Source: Abyssisolibacter fermentans | GTDB lineage: Bacteria; Bacillota; Clostridia; Tissierellales; MCWD3 | Reading direction: 5' to 3' | DNA length: 64,000 bases | Assembly: GCF_001559865.1 (NCBI RefSeq) | Contig: NZ_LOHE01000056.1 | Span: forward strand, 1 to 64,000 | Part shown: one piece after another, positions 1 to 7,546 of the stretch | How the letters are laid out: each line of letters opens with the position of its first letter | Position numbering within the stretch: position 1 is the stretch's first letter | Notes under the pieces: generated by a model | What the model was told of the DNA's origin: nothing | The model's database searches: none | What the model saw: the letters and a program-made list of their open reading frames with translations, nothing else | Position numbers and translations under genes: made by a program

Positions 1-229
1 AGATTAATTTATATTACCCTTGTAGAACTGATACGGACTTTGTTTTATTCAACAAACCCATCTAACAATATTTAGCCTCATATGTGTTTCTTGTTACTCA
101 GAGTGAAAATTCATCTCTAGCTTCCTTCGAATTCCACTTCATCATGTACATCCTTGTCTTGACTAACTCCTATATCATATTAGGTGTTTGGGACTTTCAC
201 CCTAAAGATTACACCCATGAGAAGTGTAC
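1..229 (-). mobile_element. Group II intron, class IIC, 5' part (domain I); truncated by the window edge
   Basis: Read on the minus strand from 229 downwards, the sequence starts GTACACTTCTCATGGG and then shows, in order, AGGGTGAAAGTCCC, GGAATTCGAAGGAAGC, CTGAGTAACAAGAAACACAT, ATGAGGCTA and AAAACAAAGTCC. From memory these match, in the same order and with similar spacing, the domain I landmarks of the Oceanobacillus iheyensis class IIC intron. Position 229 is the likely first intron base. It lies directly behind the U-tract of the terminator at 231-265, the insertion site that class IIC introns prefer. The reverse transcriptase ORF and domain V would lie left of base 1, so completeness and activity cannot be judged. 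Confidence 0.82.
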
Positions 230-230
230 T

Positions 231-265
231 AAAAAACTGCACATCTTATGGACATGCAGTTTTTT
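231..265 (-). terminator. Intrinsic terminator of the PTS/aldolase operon
   Basis: ACTGCA (236-241) pairs with TGCAGT (255-260), and the arms are flanked by A6 and T6 so that the stem extends. On the minus strand the hairpin is followed by a U-run. It lies about 40 bp after the aldolase stop and marks the insertion point of the group II intron. Confidence 0.85.
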
Positions 266-304
266 ATTTCTAAATAGTTTCTTTTTAATTTCTTATATTT
301 CTGT

Positions 305-1195
305 TTATGCGGTCATAAAAGTACTTCTTTCTTTTTTTTCAAAATGTTTTTTAGGTTTTCCTATAATATCAGCAGTATTTACACTTTCAAATACTTCAAA
401 ATAGTGTTCTAGACATTCTTTAATTGCGTCTTCACCTACCATGCATAAATCAACATAGTTAGTTTTTCCACTTTCTTTCGTTTTTTTTGATGCTGCTTTC
501 ATTAAATCTGTACAGATATTAACTTTGCTTATTCCTGATTTAATACATTTATTTATTGTTTCATCACCTGTACCTGAGCCACCATGAAGTACCAATGGTA
601 CATCAACTTTTTTTCTTATTTCAACTAGTCTATCAAAATCAATTTTTGGTGTACCTTTATATTCACCATGTGCTGTGCCAATAGCTACAGCCAAGCTATC
701 TACTTTTGTTTTTTCAATGAAATCCTTAGCTTGTTCTGGCGAAGTGAACTCATCACCTACATTTTTATAATTATCACCCATACCTACATGTCCAAGTTCA
801 GCTTCTACTGTAACTCCACATGTATGAGCAATTTTTACTATTTCCTTTGTCATTTTAACATTTTCTTCATATGGTTTTGAAGATGCATCTATCATAACAG
901 AGGTAAATCCTGCATGTATTGCATTAACTATACCTTCATAAGTAGAACCATGATCAAGATGAAGTGCAATTGGCACATCGACTTCATTAGCATACATTTT
1001 AACAAGGGTAGCAAACTCTTTAAGATTAATATAATTAAAATGTACTTCAGCTAATCCAATTATTGCTGGGGCATTTTTTTCATCACAGGCTCTGATTATC
1101 GCTCTTAAGCTGTGTAAATCCCATGCGTTAGGTTGAGCTATTCCAAACTTATTTTGCATAGCTACTTTAAACATTTCTTTTGTTGTCACTAACAT
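305..1195 (-). CDS. fba: Class II fructose-bisphosphate (ketose-bisphosphate) aldolase
   Basis: Zinc-dependent aldolase that cleaves a ketose-1,6-bisphosphate (or related ketose phosphate) to dihydroxyacetone phosphate and an aldehyde in the cytoplasm. Visible family landmarks are HLDHG around residues 79-83 (catalytic Asp81, zinc ligand His82), Glu133 in VEAELG, His176 in GTAHGEYKG, His204 in LHGGSG, and the phosphate-binding NICTDL near 226-231. The 296-residue length is normal for the FbaA/GatY/KbaY group. The ATG is preceded by AAGGAGAAAA. It is the last gene of the PTS operon, 26 bp after the IIBC gene. This linkage suggests it acts on the imported sugar, so tagatose- or fructose-phosphate specificity is open. 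Confidence 0.9.
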   Translation of the reverse strand: MLVTTKEMFKVAMQNKFGIAQPNAWDLHSLRAIIRACDEKNAPAIIGLAEVHFNYINLKEFATLVKMYANEVDVPIALHLDHGSTYEGIVNAIHAGFTSVMIDASSKPYEENVKMTKEIVKIAHTCGVTVEAELGHVGMGDNYKNVGDEFTSPEQAKDFIEKTKVDSLAVAIGTAHGEYKGTPKIDFDRLVEIRKKVDVPLVLHGGSGTGDETINKCIKSGISKVNICTDLMKAASKKTKESGKTNYVDLCMVGEDAIKECLEHYFEVFESVNTADIIGKPKKHFEKKERSTFMTA

Positions 1196-1221
1196 ATAAT
1201 TTTCTCCTTAACTTCATATTT

Positions 1222-2598
1222 TTATATATCTTTTTTTAATATTCTAACCATTACAGCTGTAACAATTGTTCCTGCTATAATTGCAGTTATATACAATAGA
1301 AGATTTGTAACTGCACCTGGTATTAAAAATACAAATGCTCCACCATGTGGGACTGCCAATTTACATTTAAATAGCATAGATAATGCACCTGCTACAGCAG
1401 CTCCTATTGTAGTTGATGGAAGAACTCTTCCTGGATCAGCAGCTGCAAACGGAATAGCACCTTCTGTAATAAAAGATACTCCTAAAATCCATGCGGTTTT
1501 TCCTGCTTCTCTTTCCTCAAGTGTAAATTTGTTTTTACAAATTATTGTAGCAAGAGCTAGTCCTAATGGAGGAACCATTCCACCAGCCATAACAGCAGCC
1601 ATAGCCATTGATGGTTGTCCAGAAGTTAAGGAAGCTACTGCAAAAGCATATGCTACTTTATTAAGTACTCCACCCATATCTATTGAGATCATAGTTCCTA
1701 ATACAAGTCCTAATACAATAGCATTAGCTCCACTTAAATTACTTAACCAATTGTTCAAAAAATTATTTAAATAACTTATAGGAGTACCTATAACATATAT
1801 CATTGTTAAACCTACAACTAAACATGATATTACAGGTATTACCAAAATAGGCATTATGCCCTTAAGTGATGGAGGAAGTACTATCTTTTCTTTTAGAAAT
1901 TTAACAACATATCCAGCCAAGAAACCTGCTAAAATACCACCTAAAAATCCAGAGTTAGTTGAAGCAGCAAGCATACCACCTACCATACCAGGTGCAAGAC
2001 CAGGTCTATCGGCAATAGAAAATGATATGAAGCCTGCTAGAATTGGTATCATTAAAGCGAATGCAGAATCCCCACCTATTTTCATTAGCGCTGATGCTAA
2101 AGTGCCTTCTTGTTGAAATGCTTTTATGCCAAAAATAAAGGATAATGCAATTAAGATACCTCCTGCTACAACAAATGGAATCATATGTGATACACCATTC
2201 ATTAGATGTTTATAAAGTCGAGCAGTTAAAGACGTGCTTTGTTTTTTTGAAGTATTACTATTTGTATGTGAATTGTTAAGGTTATTATTTTTATACACAA
2301 CTGCTTCATTTACTCTTTCTAATATTTGCTCACCATTTTTCATAGCATCATGTGTTCCTACTTCAAGTATTGGTTTTCCACTAAATCTTTCTTTTTGAAC
2401 GTCTTTATCACTAGCTATAACAACTACATCTGCCTCTTTTATTTCTTCCTCTGTCAAAACGTTCTCAGAACCAATGGACCCCATCGTTTCAACTTTTATT
2501 TGATATCCTTTCTTTTTTGCTGCTATTTCTAGAGACTCAGCAGCCATATATGTGTGAGCAATACCTGCTATGCAAGAAGTAACTGCAACTATTTTCAT
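1222..2598 (-). CDS. PTS system, fructose-family IIBC component
   Basis: Membrane permease that imports and phosphorylates a hexose, probably fructose or a related ketose. Residues 1-100 form the IIB domain with the phosphocysteine Cys9 in VTSCIAGIAHTYMAAE. An Asn/Ser-rich linker spans about 100-125. Residues 130-458 form the IIC domain with eight to ten hydrophobic segments. The gene starts directly after the IIA stop, so the two are translationally coupled, and IIA is separate rather than fused. There is no fruK (1-phosphofructokinase) in the operon; an aldolase takes its place. The substrate is therefore inferred only from family similarity. Confidence 0.9.
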   Translation of the reverse strand: MKIVAVTSCIAGIAHTYMAAESLEIAAKKKGYQIKVETMGSIGSENVLTEEEIKEADVVVIASDKDVQKERFSGKPILEVGTHDAMKNGEQILERVNEAVVYKNNNLNNSHTNSNTSKKQSTSLTARLYKHLMNGVSHMIPFVVAGGILIALSFIFGIKAFQQEGTLASALMKIGGDSAFALMIPILAGFISFSIADRPGLAPGMVGGMLAASTNSGFLGGILAGFLAGYVVKFLKEKIVLPPSLKGIMPILVIPVISCLVVGLTMIYVIGTPISYLNNFLNNWLSNLSGANAIVLGLVLGTMISIDMGGVLNKVAYAFAVASLTSGQPSMAMAAVMAGGMVPPLGLALATIICKNKFTLEEREAGKTAWILGVSFITEGAIPFAAADPGRVLPSTTIGAAVAGALSMLFKCKLAVPHGGAFVFLIPGAVTNLLLYITAIIAGTIVTAVMVRILKKDI

Positions 2599-3057
2599 TT
2601 AGCCTTCACTCTCCCCATTTAAGATTAATAATATTTCTTCTTTTGTATTTGCATTTTTTAATTTGTGTCTGAATTCAGGATGCATTAATTTTCTTGACAA
2701 CTGGCTTAGTACTTTTAAGTGTAAATTATTGGAGTCTTCTGGGACAGCAATTAAAAATATAAGATGAACCAATTTTTCATCAAATGATTTAAAATCTATA
2801 CCTTTTTTACTAACACCAAAAGCTAAACTAGCATTTTTAACACCTTTACTTTTTCCATGAGGTATTGCTATTTCATTACCTATTCCTGTAGATATTTCTC
2901 CCTCTCGTTTTATTACATCACTCAAATAAATATTCTTATCATGTAGATTATTACTTTTATCAATGGCATCTACTAATTCACAAATTACTTCTTCTTTTGT
3001 ATCTCCATGCAGCTCCATACAGATTTGTTCTTTATTTATTAATTCAGTAATGTCCAT
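2599..3057 (-). CDS. PTS system, fructose/mannitol-family IIA component
   Basis: Cytoplasmic phosphocarrier that passes phosphate from HPr to the IIB domain encoded next. Its 152 residues cover one complete PTS_EIIA type 2 domain. The active-site histidine is His67 in NEIAIPHGKSKG, and the FGVSKKGIDF strand follows. The ATG is preceded by CAGGAGGATTTT on the minus strand. The gene abuts the IIBC gene, and 293 bp separate it from the regulator gene upstream. Confidence 0.92.
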   Translation of the reverse strand: MDITELINKEQICMELHGDTKEEVICELVDAIDKSNNLHDKNIYLSDVIKREGEISTGIGNEIAIPHGKSKGVKNASLAFGVSKKGIDFKSFDEKLVHLIFLIAVPEDSNNLHLKVLSQLSRKLMHPEFRHKLKNANTKEEILLILNGESEG

Positions 3058-3208
3058 AAAATCCTCCTGTTTACAAGTAATCTTAAGTATATTTTTTTTC
3101 TTTATCTTTTAGTTTAATTTGAAATATTTTTATTTATTTACTCATATTTTCTTAAAAAAGTTTTATAACTAAAAAATTTCTGTTATAATTATTAGGTACG
3201 TATAATTT

Positions 3209-3257
3209 TTCTTATAATAGATTAGAAAAGGGCCAATTTTCTTTTTTATTATAAGAA
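3209..3257 (-). promoter_or_regulatory. Long hairpin between regulator and IIA genes
   Basis: A 10-bp perfect inverted repeat, TTCTTATAAT (3209-3218) and ATTATAAGAA (3248-3257), encloses a second pairing (AGAAAA with TTTTCT) around a TTGGCCC loop. It lies inside the 293-bp gap of the operon, which holds no credible ORF. On the plus strand it is followed by seven T. On the operon strand it could act as a processing or stabilising stem. I cannot assign a function. Confidence 0.45.
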
Positions 3258-3350
3258 TTTTTTTATTTTAATTATTATTAATACTAACTTTTTATTATCT
3301 ATTATCCCTCCTATTTTTCTTATTTATATATATAATGAGCTCATTATTTT

Positions 3351-4130
3351 CTATTTTGCTTGAATTATTTTGACTTGACTACTATATTTATTTAGAACTT
3401 CTTTTTCTATTTTATCGTCTGTAATAATCATATTTGCATGTTTTAAATCACATAATTTATACATTTTAACTTCATTAAATTTTTTACTTTCACACATAAA
3501 TATTATTTGTTTGGTATTATTTATCATTGCTTTTTTTATTTCTCCTTCAAGAACATGTGTTGAAGCTATTCCATGCTCAATATCTATAGCATTTGCCCCA
3601 ATAAAAGCTTTATCTGAAATCAAACTATCAATAACACTTTTAGTTACTGGGCCAACCATTGCCCTGGTTTTACCTCTAATTATTCCACCAGTAGAAATCA
3701 CTTGAATCCCTGGAATGTCAGCTAGTTCAACAGTAACATCTATGGAATTTGTTATAACATTTATATTTTTAATCTTCTTGATATATTTAACCATTTGAAT
3801 AGTTGTTGTACTAGCGTCAATTACTATTGTATCTCCTTCATTTACCAGAGTTGCAGCATGTTTCCCTATTTTTTCTTTGTCAATTGATATAGTCATATGT
3901 TTCTGAAGAAAAGTCAATTCATTTTTACTATCATCATTAATAACTGCTCCACCATGAGTCCTTTTTAAATAACCTTCTTTTTCTAATAATTCTAAATCTC
4001 TTCTAATAGTTGCATTAGTAACTTTATAAATTTGAGCTAATTCATCAACTTTTACACTATTTTCTTTATCAATCTTATCTAATATCTCAATTCTTCTTTG
4101 TTCTGGAAAAATAATAATCACCCCTGTCAA
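3351..4130 (-). CDS. DeoR/GlpR-family transcriptional regulator of the PTS operon
   Basis: DNA-binding repressor or activator that senses a sugar phosphate. The N-terminal DeoR winged helix is complete: FPEQRRIEILDKI, then VKVDELAQIYKVTNATIRRDL, then GYLKRTHGGA. The C-terminal DeoRC sensor domain follows (INVITNSIDV, TGGIIRGKT, AFIGANAI). The start is unusual. The longest frame opens at a TTG (4130) without a ribosome site; a GTG lies at 4121; a GGGGTG Shine-Dalgarno-like stretch sits just before ATT codons that would give the family-typical F-P-E-Q N-terminus. It is the first gene of the fru-like operon and likely autoregulates it through TGTTTG repeats upstream. Confidence 0.88.
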   Translation of the reverse strand: MTGVIIIFPEQRRIEILDKIDKENSVKVDELAQIYKVTNATIRRDLELLEKEGYLKRTHGGAVINDDSKNELTFLQKHMTISIDKEKIGKHAATLVNEGDTIVIDASTTTIQMVKYIKKIKNINVITNSIDVTVELADIPGIQVISTGGIIRGKTRAMVGPVTKSVIDSLISDKAFIGANAIDIEHGIASTHVLEGEIKKAMINNTKQIIFMCESKKFNEVKMYKLCDLKHANMIITDDKIEKEVLNKYSSQVKIIQAK

Positions 4131-4219
4131 AATGTTTGTTTGCTTCTATTTTGAATGTTTGTTTATGTTTGAATTAGTTTGTATATGTTTATATTATAGC
4201 TAAAAATAAAAAAAGTCAA
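4131..4219 (-). promoter_or_regulatory. Promoter and repeated TGTTTG operator of the PTS operon
   Basis: On the minus strand TTGACT (4214-4219) and TATAAT (4193-4198) are 15 bp apart, a short but plausible sigma-A promoter. Between the -10 and the regulator gene, the + strand carries at least five TGTTTG/TGTTTA-like repeats (about 4133-4190), the kind of repeated motif that DeoR-family proteins often bind. The assignment is inferred from position and repetition. Confidence 0.55.
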
Positions 4220-4263
4220 TAATTATTTAATAGAAAATACTAGTTCAAAGCTTGTAGTTATTA

Positions 4264-4292
4264 TTGACATATAGATAAAATTTAGTTATACT
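4264..4292 (+). promoter_or_regulatory. Sigma-A promoter of the ABC importer operon
   Basis: TTGACA (4264-4269), a 17-bp spacer and TATACT (4287-4292) form a near-consensus promoter. Transcription would start near 4299 and give a leader of about 258 nt before the first gene. Confidence 0.8.
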
Positions 4293-4298
4293 TTATTC

Positions 4299-4556
4299 AT
4301 GCATTAGTTTGCATAGTATTTTGTAGAATGGTAAAAAAATAGCGAAAATTTTGTAGTATGGTAGCAGAGTAGGTGACAATATAATATTGTATATCATCCC
4401 TATAGAGAACTCTTATATGCTTTATAAGCGAAAAGAGGTTTTTGATTTATATGGGAATTTTTAGCATATACAAATTATTTAGGTAGCAAAGTTACTCTTG
4501 TATACTACATGGTAAGCTTTGTTTTTTTTGTCGTTAAAATTAGGAGGATGGTTAGA
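4299..4556 (+). promoter_or_regulatory. Long 5' leader with terminator/antiterminator pairings; candidate riboswitch or attenuator
   Basis: The leader holds two terminator-like hairpins. The first spans 4410-4444 (CTCTT with AAGAG, then a short T-run). The second spans 4487-4529: CAAAGTTACT pairs with GGTAAGCTTTG and is followed by eight T. TATACAA (4467-4473) can instead pair with TTGTATA (4498-4504), which would enclose the 5' arm of the second terminator and prevent it. These alternatives point to conditional termination. No T-box motif, S-box, purine, lysine or glycine riboswitch core is recognisable, so the signal is unknown. Confidence 0.6.
4487..4529 (+). terminator. Intrinsic terminator inside the leader (attenuator)
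   Basis: CAAAGTTACT (4487-4496) pairs with GGTAAGCTTTG (4511-4521) with one bulged G, followed by T8 (4522-4529). It stands only 27 bp before the chosen ATG of the first gene, so it would decide whether the operon is read. Confidence 0.75.
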
Positions 4557-5549
4557 ATGGTAGGTAAAAAATTAATAGGAATTATAATGATATTAGTACT
4601 AATGATGTCGTTGTTTTCAGGATGTACTAATAAATCAGATGTCGATTCTGATAAAATCAAAATAGGTATAACTCAAATAATTGAACATCCTGCATTAGAT
4701 GCAGCTAGAAGTGGATTCATAGATGCTTTAGATAAGAATGGGTATAAAGATGGTGAAAATATTATTATTGAAGTGCAAAATGCTCAAGGTGATATACCTA
4801 CAGCACAGATAATTGCTAAAAACTTTGCATCAGATAAAAAAGATTTAATATTAGCTATTGCAACTCCAACTGCACAGGCAGCTTACAATGCCACAAAGGA
4901 TATACCAATACTTATAACAGCGGTTACAGATCCTATAGATGCAGGACTCGCTAAAGCATGGGATAAAACAGAGACTAATGTTACTGGAACAAGTGATTTA
5001 GCACCAATACAAAAACAATTTGAGCTTATGAAAAAATTATTACCTAATGTAAAAACTATAGGTATATTATATAACACTAGCGAAGCAAATTCGGTATTGC
5101 AGGTACAAATGGCAAAAGATATAGCTTCTAAATTAAATTTAGATGTAAAACTTTCTGGAGTTACTAATACTAATGAAGTTGCACAATCAACAGATGTATT
5201 GATTGGTGATGTAGATGCTATTTATATACCAACTGACAATACGATAGCATCAGCTATAGCTCTTGTAGTATCAAAATGTAATGAAAATAATATCCCTGTA
5301 ATAGGGTCAGAAGCTGCACATGTAAACAATGGTGCATTAGCAACTGAAGGTATAGATTATTACAAGCTTGGTTTTCAAACAGGTGAAATGGCTATAGAGG
5401 TTTTAAAAGGCAAAAAGCCACAAGATATGGCTGTAACTACATTAAAAAGTACAGAATTAGTTATAAATGTAGATGCTGCTAAAAAATTAAATATAGAAAT
5501 ACCTGATGAATTAAAGAATAATGCAAAATTAATCGAGGAAGGTAAATAA
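4557..5549 (+). CDS. ABC transporter substrate-binding lipoprotein (TrpX-like, ABC_sub_bind family)
   Basis: Extracellular lipid-anchored receptor of an ABC importer. The start at 4557 (MVGKKLIG) is chosen because AGGAGG lies 9 bp upstream. The longer frame from 4509 would begin inside the terminator. A lipoprotein signal ends in LFSGC with the lipidated Cys23. The mature part follows the PF04392-type pattern: KIGITQIIEHPALDAA, LILAIATPTAQAAYN, VKTIGILYNTSEANS, AIYIPTDNTIASA and a G-I-D-Y-Y-K-L-G-F-Q-T-G segment near the C-terminus. Known relatives carry tryptophan or other aromatic compounds, but the family is broad and the ligand cannot be read from sequence. Permease and ATPase follow at once. 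Confidence 0.88.
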   Translation: MVGKKLIGIIMILVLMMSLFSGCTNKSDVDSDKIKIGITQIIEHPALDAARSGFIDALDKNGYKDGENIIIEVQNAQGDIPTAQIIAKNFASDKKDLILAIATPTAQAAYNATKDIPILITAVTDPIDAGLAKAWDKTETNVTGTSDLAPIQKQFELMKKLLPNVKTIGILYNTSEANSVLQVQMAKDIASKLNLDVKLSGVTNTNEVAQSTDVLIGDVDAIYIPTDNTIASAIALVVSKCNENNIPVIGSEAAHVNNGALATEGIDYYKLGFQTGEMAIEVLKGKKPQDMAVTTLKSTELVINVDAAKKLNIEIPDELKNNAKLIEEGK

Positions 5550-5550
5550 T

Positions 5551-6447
5551 ATGATGAATTTTTGGTTAAGTGTCATAGAGCAGGGTTTAATATTTGGAGT
5601 AATGGTACTTGGAGTATATATTACTTATAAAATATTAGATTTTCCTGATTTAACAGTAGACGGCAGTTTCCCTTTGGGAGCTGCTGTAACGGGAGCGTTA
5701 TTGACAAAAGGGCTTAACCCTTTAGTTGTACTGCTAGCTTCTTTTGCAGCGGGAGCATTAGCAGGTTTTACGACAGGGTTTTTACATGTAAAATTAAAAA
5801 TCACAAATTTATTATCAGGTATATTAGTAATGACTGGGTTATATTCAATAAACCTAAGGATAATGGGTAAATCAAATACACCTTTATTTAACAATGAAAC
5901 TATTTTTTCAAGTAATATAGATTCTATTTTTATAATAATTGTTTTTGCGGTGATTACTAAATTATTATTAGATATTTTCTTAAAAACTGATATAGGTTAT
6001 ATTGTTAAAGCTACAGGAGACAATCCTCAACTTGTAACCTCTTTAGGAATGAATACGGGAGTAATGAAGATAGTAGCTTTGATGTTATCAAATGGGTTGG
6101 TAGCACTATCAGGCTCATTAGTAGCTCAGTATCAACGGTTTTCAGATGTTGGAATGGGAACAGGTATAATAGTTATGGGACTTGCATCAGTTATTTTTGG
6201 TGAAGCACTATTTAAAAGAATACCTTTAATAACACCTACTACAATGGTGCTAGGAGGAGCAATATTATATAAAGCAAGTATAGGATTTGCACTTGAATTA
6301 GGTTTTCCGCCAAATGATTTAAAGTTAATAAACGCTATTATAGTTACAATAGCTTTACAATTAAATGGTAAGGAACTTTTAACAAAGGTTAAATCAATGT
6401 TTAGTTTTGGAGGTGAGAAAGTTGTTACAAATACAGGGCTTGAATAA
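5551..6447 (+). CDS. ABC transporter permease (TrpY-like, branched-chain/ribose permease fold)
   Basis: Integral membrane channel of the importer; 298 residues with about eight to nine hydrophobic segments. Landmarks are GVYITYKILDFPDLTVDGSF near the N-terminus, GLYSINLRIMG, and the coupling-region stretch GDNPQLVTSLGMNTG near 155-170. The start is 1 bp after the previous stop, with GAGGAAGG as ribosome site; an adjacent second ATG could also serve. It overlaps the start of the ATPase gene by 26 bp, which is typical of translational coupling. Confidence 0.88.
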   Translation: MMNFWLSVIEQGLIFGVMVLGVYITYKILDFPDLTVDGSFPLGAAVTGALLTKGLNPLVVLLASFAAGALAGFTTGFLHVKLKITNLLSGILVMTGLYSINLRIMGKSNTPLFNNETIFSSNIDSIFIIIVFAVITKLLLDIFLKTDIGYIVKATGDNPQLVTSLGMNTGVMKIVALMLSNGLVALSGSLVAQYQRFSDVGMGTGIIVMGLASVIFGEALFKRIPLITPTTMVLGGAILYKASIGFALELGFPPNDLKLINAIIVTIALQLNGKELLTKVKSMFSFGGEKVVTNTGLE

Positions 6448-7219
6448 GACATTTTCAAAAAATACTGCAAATTGCAAACAAGTTTTTGACAATTTCTCTC
6501 TAAAAGTAAACAAAGGAGATTTTATAACAATAATAGGAAGTAACGGAGCGGGAAAATCTACTCTATTGAATCTTATATCTGGAAAATTAAGCTCAGATAG
6601 CGGTAGTATATTGCTTAAAGATATGGATTTAACAAAAATGTCAGAGCATAAGGCATCAAAAAATATAGCAAGAGTTTTTCAAAATCCTACTTTAGGGACA
6701 GCTCCTTCTATGACAATACTAGAAAATATGTCGCTTGCTATAAAAAAAGGTAGAAAATACGGATTTTCTTTTTGTGTTTCAAAAAGTAAAATACCATATT
6801 TTAAAGAAATATTATCACAAGCAGGCATTGGTTTAGAAAATCATTTGTATACAAAAGTAGGATTATTATCAGGAGGTCAAAGACAAGCACTTACTATAAT
6901 AATGGCTACAATGGTAAATCCAGATATTTTATTATTAGACGAACCAACAGCAGCTTTAGATCCTAAAACTTCAAAAAAAATATGTGGGCAGATAGAGAAA
7001 ATAGTAGACGAAAAAAAGATTACAACTCTCATGGTTACTCATGATTTAAATCAAGCTATAGAAGTAGGCAATAGACTCTTAATGATGCATGATGGGAGAG
7101 TTGTACTAGATATTGATGAAAATGAAAAGAAAAACCTTACAATAGATAAACTATTAGACTGTTTTGAGAAAAGTCAGGATAAAGGAATGTTGAGTGATAG
7201 AATGTTATTTTCATATTAG
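6422..7219 (+). CDS. ABC transporter ATP-binding protein (TrpZ-like)
   Basis: Cytoplasmic ATPase that powers the importer. It shows Walker A GSNGAGKST near residue 39, a Q-loop in RVFQNPTLG, signature LSGGQRQ, Walker B ILLLDEPTAAL and switch histidine in VTHDL. A TTG at 6422 is chosen as start because GGAGGTG lies about 7 bp before it. A TTG further upstream (6407) has no ribosome site. The gene overlaps the permease gene and ends the operon; a terminator follows at 7223. Confidence 0.9.
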   Translation: MLQIQGLNKTFSKNTANCKQVFDNFSLKVNKGDFITIIGSNGAGKSTLLNLISGKLSSDSGSILLKDMDLTKMSEHKASKNIARVFQNPTLGTAPSMTILENMSLAIKKGRKYGFSFCVSKSKIPYFKEILSQAGIGLENHLYTKVGLLSGGQRQALTIIMATMVNPDILLLDEPTAALDPKTSKKICGQIEKIVDEKKITTLMVTHDLNQAIEVGNRLLMMHDGRVVLDIDENEKKNLTIDKLLDCFEKSQDKGMLSDRMLFSY

Positions 7220-7222
7220 CTA

Positions 7223-7258
7223 GACAAGATTAGTTTGTGATGAACTAGTCTTTTTTTA
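7223..7258 (+). terminator. Terminator of the ABC importer operon
   Basis: AGATTAGTT and AACTAGTCT form a stem with one G-T pair around TTGTGATG-like loop bases and are followed by a run of T. It starts within 10 bp of the ATPase stop. Confidence 0.8.
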
Positions 7259-7261
7259 TTT

Positions 7262-7530
7262 AATAGTTGGAACAAGAGTGCAAAAAATTGTTGTAATAGT
7301 ATAGATTAGATAGGCAAGCTTTTGAGGATGTGTAACTCGTAATTTAGTATAGAAGTCAAATAGACATTTTTAAAAGGTGGCTATATTTTTCTAATTATAT
7401 AGGATGAAAAAATATAGCCATTATTGTGGTGTTTAAAAATATCATGAAGCTTTTAAAGGTTTTACCTGTCTGTTTTCTTTAGAGTTAGGAGTTATAATTT
7501 CAGATAGATTTTGTTACCTAAAGAACAGAG
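7262..7530. repeat. Dispersed hairpin repeat B, copy 1
   Basis: A 13-bp stem, GGCTATATTTTTC (7379-7391) with GAAAAAATATAGCC (7406-7419), is followed by text (about 7425-7520) that aligns with 15950-16030: TAAAGG-TTTA, TTTCTTTAG, then GTTA/TCAG-rich blocks. The stretch before the hairpin also resembles 15785-15890. The two stems differ in sequence yet keep pairing. No ORF is intact, so it could be a decayed insertion sequence or a small non-coding element. Confidence 0.5.
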
Positions 7531-7546
7531 TTCTGTATTTAAATGT

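Noticed and set aside
84-404. 106-codon plus-strand frame at the window start
   Set aside because: It runs antisense through the group II intron, the terminator and the 3' end of the aldolase gene, and has no ribosome site.
4509-4556. Upstream ATG for the ABC substrate-binding protein
   Set aside because: It lies inside the T8 terminator hairpin and would put 16 unrelated residues before a perfect lipoprotein signal; AGGAGG points to 4557.
4299-4556. T-box riboswitch in the ABC importer leader
   Set aside because: The invariant T-box core (GGTGG with ACCGCG) is missing.
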